Below are positions 1 to 5,097 of a DNA stretch of 6,078 nucleotides, piece by piece. The notes under the pieces were generated by a model. That model was not told the DNA's origin, searched no databases, and saw only the letters and a list, made by a program, of their open reading frames with translations. Every line of letters starts with the position of its first letter. The stretch's first letter is position 1. The DNA lies in contig JABCYT010000237.1 in assembly GCA_013290035.1 (NCBI GenBank), forward strand, positions 1 to 6,078, read 5' to 3'. This stretch comes from Alphaproteobacteria bacterium. Lineage in GTDB: Bacteria; Pseudomonadota; Alphaproteobacteria; Reyranellales; Reyranellaceae. The position numbers were made by a program, and so were the translations under genes.

Positions 1-348
1 GTGCCCGCTTTGCGACGCCGCCTTCACCGCCTGCGGATAGAGCTCGCAGATGCGGCCGGGGGTGAAGATCGTCGCCTTGATGGCGTGGCTGTCGAACAGC
101 TCGATCAGACGCCAGATGCCGACCCGCCCGCCGAACTCACCCTTGGCGAGCTGCATCGGCGGCTCGTTCAGCACGCGGCGCAGCAGCATGGCGTCGAAAT
201 CCGCGGTGAAGTTCACCGCGATGCGCGCGCCCTGGGGCCAGGTGCATTTTTCGATGACCCTGTGGCAGGCGCCATAGTCGGCGGCCCGGGCCTTGAGGAC
301 GGCGATATCACGGTCGAGTCCGTTGGCGAGTTCGGTCGAGGTGTCCAT
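1..348 (-). CDS. Polysaccharide deacetylase (NodB/CE4) family hydrolase, N-terminal part, cut by left edge
   Basis: Reading the minus strand from the ATG at 348 gives 116 codons open to base 1 with no stop; the C-terminal part lies outside the window. After an about 40-residue leader comes the first strand of a NodB-type barrel, IAVNFTADFDAM (43-54), whose Asp50 or Asp52 sits where the family's metal/catalytic Asp motif lies. Then follow GEFGGRVGIWRLIELF (70-85), IKATIFTPG (90-98) and LYPQAVKAASQSGH (103-116). The last matches the family's 'yPe.v..i...GHE' stretch. No signal peptide is visible, so it is probably cytoplasmic. This subgroup resembles the PgdA-like/PuuE-like branch, which contains peptidoglycan deacetylases but also allantoinase and cyclic-imide hydrolases. 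In this catabolic setting a small-molecule C-N hydrolase is more likely than a cell-wall enzyme (inference). It starts 2 nt after the upstream SDR gene ends and is surely co-transcribed with it. The family call is firm; the substrate is unknown. Confidence 0.85.
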   Translation of the reverse strand, partial: MDTSTELANGLDRDIAVLKARAADYGACHRVIEKCTWPQGARIAVNFTADFDAMLLRRVLNEPPMQLAKGEFGGRVGIWRLIELFDSHAIKATIFTPGRICELYPQAVKAASQSGH

Positions 349-350
349 GG

Positions 351-1127
351 CTAGCGTCCTCCCGCGACGGCAAGCGTCGTTCCGGTGATGTAGTTGGCCT
401 CGTCCGAGGCGAGATAGAGCACGGCATTGGCGATGTCGGCGGGCACGCCGATGCGGCGCAGCGGCGTGGCGCGGATCGGCCCGTATTCCAGATGCTCGAT
501 CTTGCGGAAGCCGGGCCCGGTGCGCTCGGTTTCGATCGGGCCGGGCGCCACGGCATTCACGGTCACGCCGTACTCGGCAAGCTCGAGGGCGACGTTGCGC
601 GTGAAACCGTGGATCGCGGCCTTCGCCGCCGCATAGGCCGAATTGCCCATGTAATAGGCGGTCCACGGCGTGCCTTCGCGCGCGCCCGAGCTCAGGTTGA
701 CGATGCGGCCCGAGCGCCGCTCGCGCATGTGCGCCGCAGCCGCACGCGTGCACAGGAACGCCGAACGCAGGTTGAGGCGCATGATGAAGTCCCAGTCCTC
801 GACCTTGGCCTCCCAGATGTGGCCCGACTGGCCGCCGCCGACATCGTTGACCAGGATGTCGATGCGGCCGTGCGCGGCGAGGGCCGACTGGAACAGCGCC
901 TTCACCGGCGCTTCCTCGGTCACGTCCGCCGTGATGGCCTGGACCGTCCCGCCGTCCGCCTTGATCTGCTGCTCCGTCCCGGCAAGGCCACCGGCATCGA
1001 TGTCGACGATGACGAGCGAGGCGCCCTCCTCCGCCAGCCGCAGCGCAATCGCGCGGCCGATCCCCGCCGCCGCACCGGTCACGAGGGCGATCTTGCCGGC
1101 CACTCGATTGCCTCGACGTTCCGTCAC
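351..1127 (-). CDS. Short-chain dehydrogenase/reductase (SDR), classical type, NAD-preferring
   Basis: A 258-residue soluble Rossmann-fold oxidoreductase that should interconvert an alcohol and a ketone with NAD(H). The cofactor loop TGAAAGIG is at 17-24. Asp42 after beta-2 (LVIVD) favours NAD over NADP. ADVT is at 67-70, the catalytic-tetrad Asn at 119 (RLNLRSAF), Ser147 in NLSS, and Tyr165/Lys169 in YAAAK. The usual NNAG is NDVG at 94-97. The Ser-to-Tyr spacing is 18 residues, about four more than typical, which enlarges the substrate loop. VNAVAPGPIETE (near 190-201) and a C-terminal ITGTTLAVAGGR complete the fold. The start is GTG at 1127, preceded by a G-rich stretch (GGGGGCGAAG); an internal GTG at 1103 with GAGG six bases upstream is an equally ordinary alternative giving a protein 8 residues shorter. 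It is first in a minus-strand operon with the CE4-type hydrolase. Family certain, substrate unknown. Confidence 0.93.
   Translation of the reverse strand: MTERRGNRVAGKIALVTGAAAGIGRAIALRLAEEGASLVIVDIDAGGLAGTEQQIKADGGTVQAITADVTEEAPVKALFQSALAAHGRIDILVNDVGGGQSGHIWEAKVEDWDFIMRLNLRSAFLCTRAAAAHMRERRSGRIVNLSSGAREGTPWTAYYMGNSAYAAAKAAIHGFTRNVALELAEYGVTVNAVAPGPIETERTGPGFRKIEHLEYGPIRATPLRRIGVPADIANAVLYLASDEANYITGTTLAVAGGR
358..363 (-). promoter_or_regulatory. Ribosome binding site of the deacetylase-family gene, inside the end of the SDR gene
   Basis: On the minus strand GGGAGG lies 9 nt before the ATG at 348, within the last codons of the upstream SDR gene; the transcript reads GGGAGGACGCTAGCCATG. The SDR stop (TAG) and this ATG are separated by two bases, an arrangement typical of translational coupling. 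It fixes the start of the partial gene. Confidence 0.8.
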
Positions 1128-1214
1128 CTTCGCCCCCGTCTCATCGCTCGCCAGCGCCGGATTGGCAGGTTAAGCCTGTATGTCGCGTGGCTTCAATCGA
1201 TATAGGAAGACGGC
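1128..1214. promoter_or_regulatory. Divergent promoter region between the two SDR genes
   Basis: These 87 bp separate two divergently read SDR genes and must contain start signals for both, unless one is read from further away. On the plus strand TTGGCA at 1162-1167 is close to a -35 box, but no acceptable -10 follows at 16-18 bp. A small inverted repeat, CAGG-TTAAG-CCTG (1166-1178), overlaps it and could be a regulator half-site pair. AGGAAG at 1204-1209 is the ribosome binding site of the plus-strand gene. The location is secure; individual boxes are not. Confidence 0.4.
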
Positions 1215-2009
1215 ATGGCGGACCGCATGGTGGAAGCGGGTACGGCGATCGTGACGGGCGGCGCCGGGGGCATCGGCAAGGCGACCGTCCGGCGATTGCT
1301 GGACATGGGCCTGTCGGTTTTCATCGTCGATGCCGATGAGAAGTCCCTCGACACGGTCCTGTCGGAATTCGGCAGCGCATCGGGCCGGCTGGACGGTTGC
1401 CGGGCGGACGTGATGGACGAGCGGCAGGTGACCCAAGCGGTCGATCGCGCCGTGGCGCGCTTTGGCGACATCTACGCGCTGGTCCATATCGCGGGCGGGG
1501 CCGGTCCCAAGCGCGCCCGCGACATCGAGGATTTCCAGCTTCAGGAATGGGCGCATGTCATGGATCTCAATCTGACGAGCGCCTTTCTCGCCGCACGCGC
1601 CGTGGTGCCGATGATGCGCAAGCGCCGCGCGGGACGGATCGTGGTGTTTTCATCGATCATCGCCGGCGGCGAGAAAGGCCCGCTGACGACGGTGACCGGG
1701 CGGCTGCCCTACGCGACGGCCAAGGCGGCGCTGCTCGGCTTCACGTCGCAGCTTGCCAAGGACCTGGCCGAGTTCGGCATCACCGTGAACGCCCTGATGC
1801 CGGGCTTGATCCTGGGTGAGCAGGGCACGCGGATTCGCGACAAGTTCGACAATCTGGCGCCCGAACAGCGGGCGGCGCTGTTGAATGGCTATCCCGGCGG
1901 CCGCCCTGGAACGGGTGAAGAGGTCGCGGCCGCAGTCGGCTTCCTTCTTTCTGACTCAGCGGGCTTCGTGTCTGGCGTCGCGCTGCCGGTCGACGGCGCC
2001 TACCGGTAG
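1215..2009 (+). CDS. Short-chain dehydrogenase/reductase (SDR), second copy
   Basis: A 264-residue classical SDR. TGGAGGIG (14-21) is the dinucleotide loop and Asp39 (VFIVD) points to NAD. ADVMD is at 64-68 and the tetrad is Asn119 (DLNLTSAF), Ser147 (VFSS), Tyr166 and Lys170 (YATAK). The NNAG motif is HIAG (91-94), so its first Asn is lost. The Ser-Tyr gap is 19 residues, longer than usual and similar to the neighbouring SDR. The C-terminus SGVALPVDGAYR is typical of the family. The ATG at 1215 has AGGAAG five bases upstream; Met5 (1227) is a less well placed alternative. It is divergent from the first SDR gene and convergent with the racemase-like gene, whose stop lies 29 bp on. Two dissimilar SDRs back to back suggest different oxidation steps rather than a recent duplication. 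The exact substrate cannot be inferred. Confidence 0.93.
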   Translation: MADRMVEAGTAIVTGGAGGIGKATVRRLLDMGLSVFIVDADEKSLDTVLSEFGSASGRLDGCRADVMDERQVTQAVDRAVARFGDIYALVHIAGGAGPKRARDIEDFQLQEWAHVMDLNLTSAFLAARAVVPMMRKRRAGRIVVFSSIIAGGEKGPLTTVTGRLPYATAKAALLGFTSQLAKDLAEFGITVNALMPGLILGEQGTRIRDKFDNLAPEQRAALLNGYPGGRPGTGEEVAAAVGFLLSDSAGFVSGVALPVDGAYR

Positions 2010-2038
2010 GGCTGGGGCGCGCGACTCAGTGGGGCCGA

Positions 2039-2902
2039 CTAAAAGACCTTCTTGCGCCGCCATTTCGCGGGACGCTCGCTCGGGAAGGCGAGCCCGCTCG
2101 CATCGACGCCGAGATCGACCAGGGTCTTGGCGACCTCGATGGCGCAGCGCGCGCCTTCGAGCACGGGCACGTCCCAGCCGATCTCCATCAGCTTCTTCTG
2201 CAGCAGCGGCTGCATCCAGAAGGCCGCGGAGCAGCCGAGGATGATCACGTCGGCGCCGTCCTCCTCGATGGCGGCGATCGATTCCCGCACCGCGGCCTCC
2301 AGCATGTCCGACGAGCCGCTCTGCACGGCGCGGTCGCGCTCGGCCTGGATCGGGCGGTCGTCGGGGAAGTTGGGGCTGGGCAGCGGATAGTTGACGTTGC
2401 GGATCGACGCGCAGCGATCGGTCATGCGGTACTGCACGACCAGATAGTACATTTGCATGTTGTGGCTCTCGGCGATGTCGACGATGCTGAACTTGTTGCC
2501 GAGAAGCCCCGCGATGTGCATCTGCGCATGCGCCGACGAGGTGACGGGAATGCGGTACTGGCGGCCGATCTCGCGCGATTCCATGTAGCCCGGATCGCCA
2601 CCGCCCAGCAGCACGATGGCGTTGTACCGGCCGCTGGCGCAGCCCTCGCGCACCAGGGGCAGGCGGTTGTTGCCGATCGACATGAACTCCTGCTTGGTGG
2701 TGACCGGCCAGTTGCCGTGGGTCGCCGGCGCACCGGGATTGAGATCCCAGTCGACGTCGGCCAGGAAAGGCTTCACATCCTCGTAGTTGTAGATCTGCGT
2801 CTCCTTCGGGCCGGAGAAGGAGCGCATCTGGAAATCGTTGCCGGGCGCCAGGCTGAAGGCGTTGATCAGCAGGAAGCGGTATTTGGCCAACTGGGCGGTC
2901 AA
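2039..2902 (-). CDS. Asp/Glu/hydantoin racemase superfamily protein with a single catalytic cysteine
   Basis: A 287-residue cytoplasmic protein of the Asp/Glu racemase fold. The C-terminal half fits hydantoin-racemase-like proteins: DVIILGCSAAF (218-228) carries the second catalytic Cys (Cys224), followed by VPVLEGARCAIEVAKTLVDLG (245-265). In the N-terminal half, AIVLLGGGDPGYMESRE (95-111) aligns with the family's 'ViACFGDPGL.aaRE', but the first catalytic Cys is replaced by Gly (about Gly100). The usual NPNTS-like loop near the N-terminus is absent. An unusual insert of about 45 residues (28-72) makes the protein about 40 longer than a normal hydantoin racemase. Gly at site one and Cys at site two is the pattern known in arylmalonate decarboxylase, so racemisation by two cysteines is unlikely; a decarboxylase, isomerase or one-base enzyme is possible (inference). 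The start is TTG at 2902, supported by its ribosome binding site. It is divergent from the alpha/beta hydrolase gene. Confidence 0.85.
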   Translation of the reverse strand: MTAQLAKYRFLLINAFSLAPGNDFQMRSFSGPKETQIYNYEDVKPFLADVDWDLNPGAPATHGNWPVTTKQEFMSIGNNRLPLVREGCASGRYNAIVLLGGGDPGYMESREIGRQYRIPVTSSAHAQMHIAGLLGNKFSIVDIAESHNMQMYYLVVQYRMTDRCASIRNVNYPLPSPNFPDDRPIQAERDRAVQSGSSDMLEAAVRESIAAIEEDGADVIILGCSAAFWMQPLLQKKLMEIGWDVPVLEGARCAIEVAKTLVDLGVDASGLAFPSERPAKWRRKKVF

Positions 2903-2908
2903 GACGGT

Positions 2909-2914
2909 CTCCCC
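2909..2914 (-). promoter_or_regulatory. Ribosome binding site that decides the TTG start of the racemase-like gene
   Basis: On the minus strand GGGGAG ends six bases before the TTG at 2902, with AGGAG a few bases further upstream. No in-frame ATG or GTG lies near, and the next methionine is residue 26, inside the conserved N-terminal region. TTG is therefore the best-supported start. Confidence 0.6.
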
Positions 2915-2918
2915 TCTC

Positions 2919-2937
2919 CTTCGGCGTCGCGCCGGAG
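2919..2937. repeat. Imperfect inverted repeat, candidate operator or hairpin
   Basis: CTTCGGCG (2919-2926) and CGCCGGAG (2930-2937) pair over 7 of 8 positions (the eighth would be a G-T wobble) around a 3-bp TCG centre. The repeat sits just upstream of the racemase-like gene's ribosome binding site. The palindromic layout would suit a dimeric regulator, or in RNA a hairpin beside the ribosome binding site. In DNA this GC-rich such a repeat can arise by chance. Confidence 0.35.
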
Positions 2938-3002
2938 CTTGCAGGCGGCATGATCGCTGTCAATGCTGCGGCGTCCGACCGGACCGACATGAGGAAGAGC
3001 CG

Positions 3003-3845
3003 ATGATTCCCCACACCTTCACCGCGAGCGACGGCCTCGAGCTCGCCTACTACGTCGACGACAACACCGACCCGTGGGCCGACGCGCCGACGCTGCTCAT
3101 GCTGCACGCCGCGATGGGCAACGCCCAGCGGTTCTATGCCTGGGTGCCGACGCTGTCGCGCCACTACCGGGTCGTGCGGCTCGACCTGCGCGGCCACGGC
3201 AAGTCCGCGACGCCGCCGCCCGACAGCGCCTTCGACATGGACCGGCTGGTCGGGGACGCGCTCGAGCTGATGGATCTCTTGCGCTGCAAGAGCGCCCACG
3301 TCGTCGGCAACTCGGCCGGCGGCTATATCGGCCAGAACCTCGCCATGGACCATCCCGAGCGGGTGAAGAGCCTGATCCTGTTCGGCTCCACGCCCGGGCT
3401 GCGCAACAGCCAGGCCGCGACCTGGATCCCGCGGATCGCCCGGGACGGCATCGCCAAGTTCCTGATGGACACCATCGAGGACCGCTTCGTGCCGGGCACC
3501 GATCCGCGCAAGATCGAGTGGTTCGTCTCGTGCGCGACGCTGTGCGATCCCGCCTATGTCGGCCGCTTCGTCGGCCTGATGTCCTCGCTCGACTGGAGCG
3601 ACCGGCTGGGCGAGATCAAGTGCCCCACCCTGCTGGTCATCCCGGGCGCGGAAACGGTGGGCTCGATCAAGAACTACGATGTCATGCGCGAGCGCATCGC
3701 CGACGTGCAGCTCATCGCCTACGAGGGTCTGCCGCACAATATCGGCGAGGCGGCGCCGGAGCGCTGCGCCGAGGACGTGCTGGCCTTCCTGCGCTGGCGC
3801 TTCGGCATGCCCTCGCGCGCGCTCCACGCCGCCAAACCGCACTGA
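3003..3845 (+). CDS. Alpha/beta hydrolase
   Basis: A 280-residue alpha/beta-hydrolase-fold enzyme, probably a cytoplasmic esterase, lactonase or amide hydrolase. The oxyanion segment is LMLHAAMGN (32-40), with HA in place of the usual HG. RLDLRGHGKSATPP (59-72) is the classic strand-4 region. The nucleophile elbow GNSAGG (102-107) gives Ser104. A helical cap follows (about 130-200). CPTLLVIPGAET (207-218) places Glu217 where an Asp usually completes the triad, and GLPHNIGE (242-249) supplies His245. The ATG at 3003 is chosen because GAGGA lies seven bases upstream and the protein then starts directly with the first beta strand (HTFTASDGLELAYY). The frame is open upstream to 2838, but that part only shadows the divergent gene. 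It ends 17 bp before the stop of the convergent acyl-CoA dehydrogenase gene. Pairing of a racemase-fold enzyme with such a hydrolase recalls maleamate-type steps of nicotinate catabolism, but nothing here proves that. Confidence 0.9.
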   Translation: MIPHTFTASDGLELAYYVDDNTDPWADAPTLLMLHAAMGNAQRFYAWVPTLSRHYRVVRLDLRGHGKSATPPPDSAFDMDRLVGDALELMDLLRCKSAHVVGNSAGGYIGQNLAMDHPERVKSLILFGSTPGLRNSQAATWIPRIARDGIAKFLMDTIEDRFVPGTDPRKIEWFVSCATLCDPAYVGRFVGLMSSLDWSDRLGEIKCPTLLVIPGAETVGSIKNYDVMRERIADVQLIAYEGLPHNIGEAAPERCAEDVLAFLRWRFGMPSRALHAAKPH

Positions 3846-3862
3846 GCAGCCGACGCCGCGGG

Positions 3863-4999
3863 TCAGTTGCCCTTGATCAGCTCGCGGGCGATCAACATCT
3901 TCTGGATCTCGCTCGGACCGTCGTAGATCTGGAACACACGCATGTCGCGGTAATACTTCTCGACCGGATAGTCGTTGAGGAAACCGTAGCCGCCGTGGAT
4001 CTGGATCGCCGCCGACGTCACTTCCTCGGCCATCTCGGAGGCGAACAGCTTGGCCATCGAGGCCTCCTTGGGCGAGGCGCGCCCGAGATCCTTCAGGCGT
4101 GCGGCATGAAGGTAGAGCTGGCGCGCCGCTTCGATGCGCGTCGACATCTCGGCGAGCTGGAAGGCGATGGCCTGGTGCTCGATCAAGGGCTTGCCGAAGG
4201 TCACGCGCACGCGGGCGTAGGCGAGCGCGGCATCGAGGGCGGCGCGGGCGACGCCTACGGATTGCGCCGCCACGCCGATCCGTCCGCTGTCGAGCGACGA
4301 CAGCGCGACCTTGAGCCCGCTGCCCGGTAGGCCGAGCATGTTCCCGGCCGGCACCTCGAGCCCATCCAGGACGATCTGGCAGGTGTCGCAGGTGCGGTGG
4401 CCCAGCTTCTTCTCCAGCCGCGCCACGCGATAGCCCGGCATGTCGGTGCGGGCCAGGAAACACGAGATGCCGTTCTTGCCGGCGCTGGCGTCGGTGACGG
4501 CAAAAATCATCGCCAGCTTGGCGGTCTGGCCCGAGGTGATGAAGTTCTTCATGCCATCGATCACATAGCGGTCGCCCCGCCGCACGGCGCGCGTCTGGAG
4601 ATTGGCGGCGTCGGACCCGACCTGCGGCTCGCTCAGCAGGAAGGCGGCGAGCTCGCGGCCCGACGCGGCGGGGTGCAGGAACTTTTCCTTCTGCGCGTCG
4701 GTGCCATGGGCGAGGACGGCGGCGTTATAGGGAAAGTTGGTCGCCGCCATCATGTTGGCGACGCCCGCGTCGCCGTAGGCGATCTCCTCCATCGCCGCGA
4801 CGTAGGAGACGAAATCGGCGCCCGAGCCGCCCCATTGCGGCGGAACGCAGACGCCCATCAGGCCGAGCGCGCCCATCTTGCCCAGCGTCTCGAGCGGCAC
4901 ATGCTCGCGGCGGTCCCAGTCCGCGGCGAACGGCGTGATCTCTCGACGGGCGAAATCGCGTGCCACGTCACGGATGGTGGTCTGCTGCTCGCTCAACAT
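3863..4999 (-). CDS. Acyl-CoA dehydrogenase
   Basis: A 378-residue flavoenzyme that would introduce an alpha,beta double bond into an acyl-CoA, passing electrons to ETF. The N-terminal helical domain starts with a typical LSEQQTTIRDVARDFARREI. LSEPQVGSDAANL (122-134) and the K-N-F-I-T-S segment near 151-156 form the FAD/substrate middle domain. RVTFGKPLIEHQ and the C-terminal signature QIHGGYGFLNDYPVEKYYRD (333-352) are intact. The normal catalytic base in IYEGTSEIQ is Asp360 here, because the sequence reads IYDGPSEIQ (358-366, codon GAC). VGSD replaces the usual AGSD or GGSD. I place the start at the ATG at 4999, where family proteins begin; the same frame opens at a TTG at 5023, adding 8 residues, and neither has a strong ribosome binding site. 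It stands alone on its strand, convergent with the hydrolase and divergent from the oxygenase. Chain-length class is not decidable by eye. Confidence 0.92.
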   Translation of the reverse strand: MLSEQQTTIRDVARDFARREITPFAADWDRREHVPLETLGKMGALGLMGVCVPPQWGGSGADFVSYVAAMEEIAYGDAGVANMMAATNFPYNAAVLAHGTDAQKEKFLHPAASGRELAAFLLSEPQVGSDAANLQTRAVRRGDRYVIDGMKNFITSGQTAKLAMIFAVTDASAGKNGISCFLARTDMPGYRVARLEKKLGHRTCDTCQIVLDGLEVPAGNMLGLPGSGLKVALSSLDSGRIGVAAQSVGVARAALDAALAYARVRVTFGKPLIEHQAIAFQLAEMSTRIEAARQLYLHAARLKDLGRASPKEASMAKLFASEMAEEVTSAAIQIHGGYGFLNDYPVEKYYRDMRVFQIYDGPSEIQKMLIARELIKGN

Positions 5000-5097
5000 G
5001 CGCGCCAAGCATGGCCACAACAATGCGCTGGCGTCGAGTGCCGGCCGCTGCCAACCTTTGTGCCCGTGGCGGCAGAACCACGGTGGCGGAGGAAGAC
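5000..5097. promoter_or_regulatory. Divergent promoter region between acyl-CoA dehydrogenase and PhyH-family genes
   Basis: A 98-bp region read outward in both directions. It contains a perfect inverted repeat at 5064-5083 (listed separately) and a strong plus-strand ribosome binding site, GGAGG (5088-5092), five bases before the ATG at 5098. No convincing -35/-10 pair is visible on either strand. If the acyl-CoA dehydrogenase starts at the TTG at 5023, the region shrinks to 74 bp. Confidence 0.4.
5064..5083. repeat. Perfect 6-bp inverted repeat upstream of the PhyH-family gene
   Basis: CCGTGG (5064-5069) and CCACGG (5078-5083) are exact reverse complements around an 8-bp spacer, ending 14 bp before the ATG at 5098. 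The second arm is followed by a near copy of the first arm's surroundings: CCGTGGCGG at 5064 and CGGTGGCGG at 5081 match at 8 of 9 positions as a direct repeat. It may be an operator or a leader hairpin next to the ribosome binding site. There is no T-run, so it is not a terminator. Confidence 0.4.

Larger units (their letters stand above)
2903..3002. promoter_or_regulatory. Divergent promoter region between racemase-like and alpha/beta hydrolase genes
   Basis: These 100 bp separate two divergently read genes. They hold the minus-strand ribosome binding site, an imperfect inverted repeat at 2919-2937 (listed separately) and, on the plus strand, GAGGA at 2991-2995 before the ATG at 3003. The only plus-strand box pair I could propose, TTGCAG at 2939 with AATGCT at 2962, matches consensus poorly. 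Shared regulation of the pair is likely from layout alone. Confidence 0.4.

Noticed and set aside
1..354. Plus-strand open frame from the left edge
   Set aside because: The minus strand encodes a clear NodB-type domain over the same bases with its own ribosome binding site; the plus-strand reading is its shadow.
1162..1190. A sigma-70 promoter from TTGGCA
   Set aside because: No -10-like hexamer at 16-18 bp spacing; TATAGG at 1201 is too far away and overlaps the ribosome binding site. Only the -35-like box was noted.
492..1205. Plus-strand open frame antisense to the first SDR gene
   Set aside because: The minus-strand SDR has all family motifs; the plus-strand translation is Arg/Ala-rich without any.
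1986..2006. CCGGT...ACCGG inverted repeat at the end of the second SDR gene as a terminator
   Set aside because: It is a 5-bp stem with an 11-base loop, lies inside the coding region and lacks a T-run; likely chance in GC-rich sequence.
2838..3002. N-terminal extension of the alpha/beta hydrolase
   Set aside because: The added residues only shadow the divergent racemase-like gene and its leader; the ATG at 3003 has a proper ribosome binding site and starts at the first strand of the fold.
3841..3867. ACTGA...TCAGT inverted repeat between convergent genes as a terminator
   Set aside because: The arms are only 5 bp with a 17-base loop and no T-run, and they arise mainly from two facing TGA stop codons.
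3074..4330. Plus-strand open frame of 418 codons over the hydrolase and part of the dehydrogenase
   Set aside because: It is a +1 shadow of the hydrolase gene and then antisense to the dehydrogenase; Arg-rich with no recognisable motif.
1956..4463. Very long open minus-strand frame of about 835 codons crossing three genes
   Set aside because: It runs out of frame through the racemase-like and acyl-CoA dehydrogenase genes and antisense to the alpha/beta hydrolase. Its translation is Arg/Ala/Gly-rich and low in complexity with no domain. Such shadows are common in GC-rich DNA.
4960..5097. N-terminal extension of the PhyH-family protein
   Set aside because: The frame is open, but the family's N-terminus begins at the ATG at 5098, which has the strong ribosome binding site. 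The extension overlaps the divergent gene's start.
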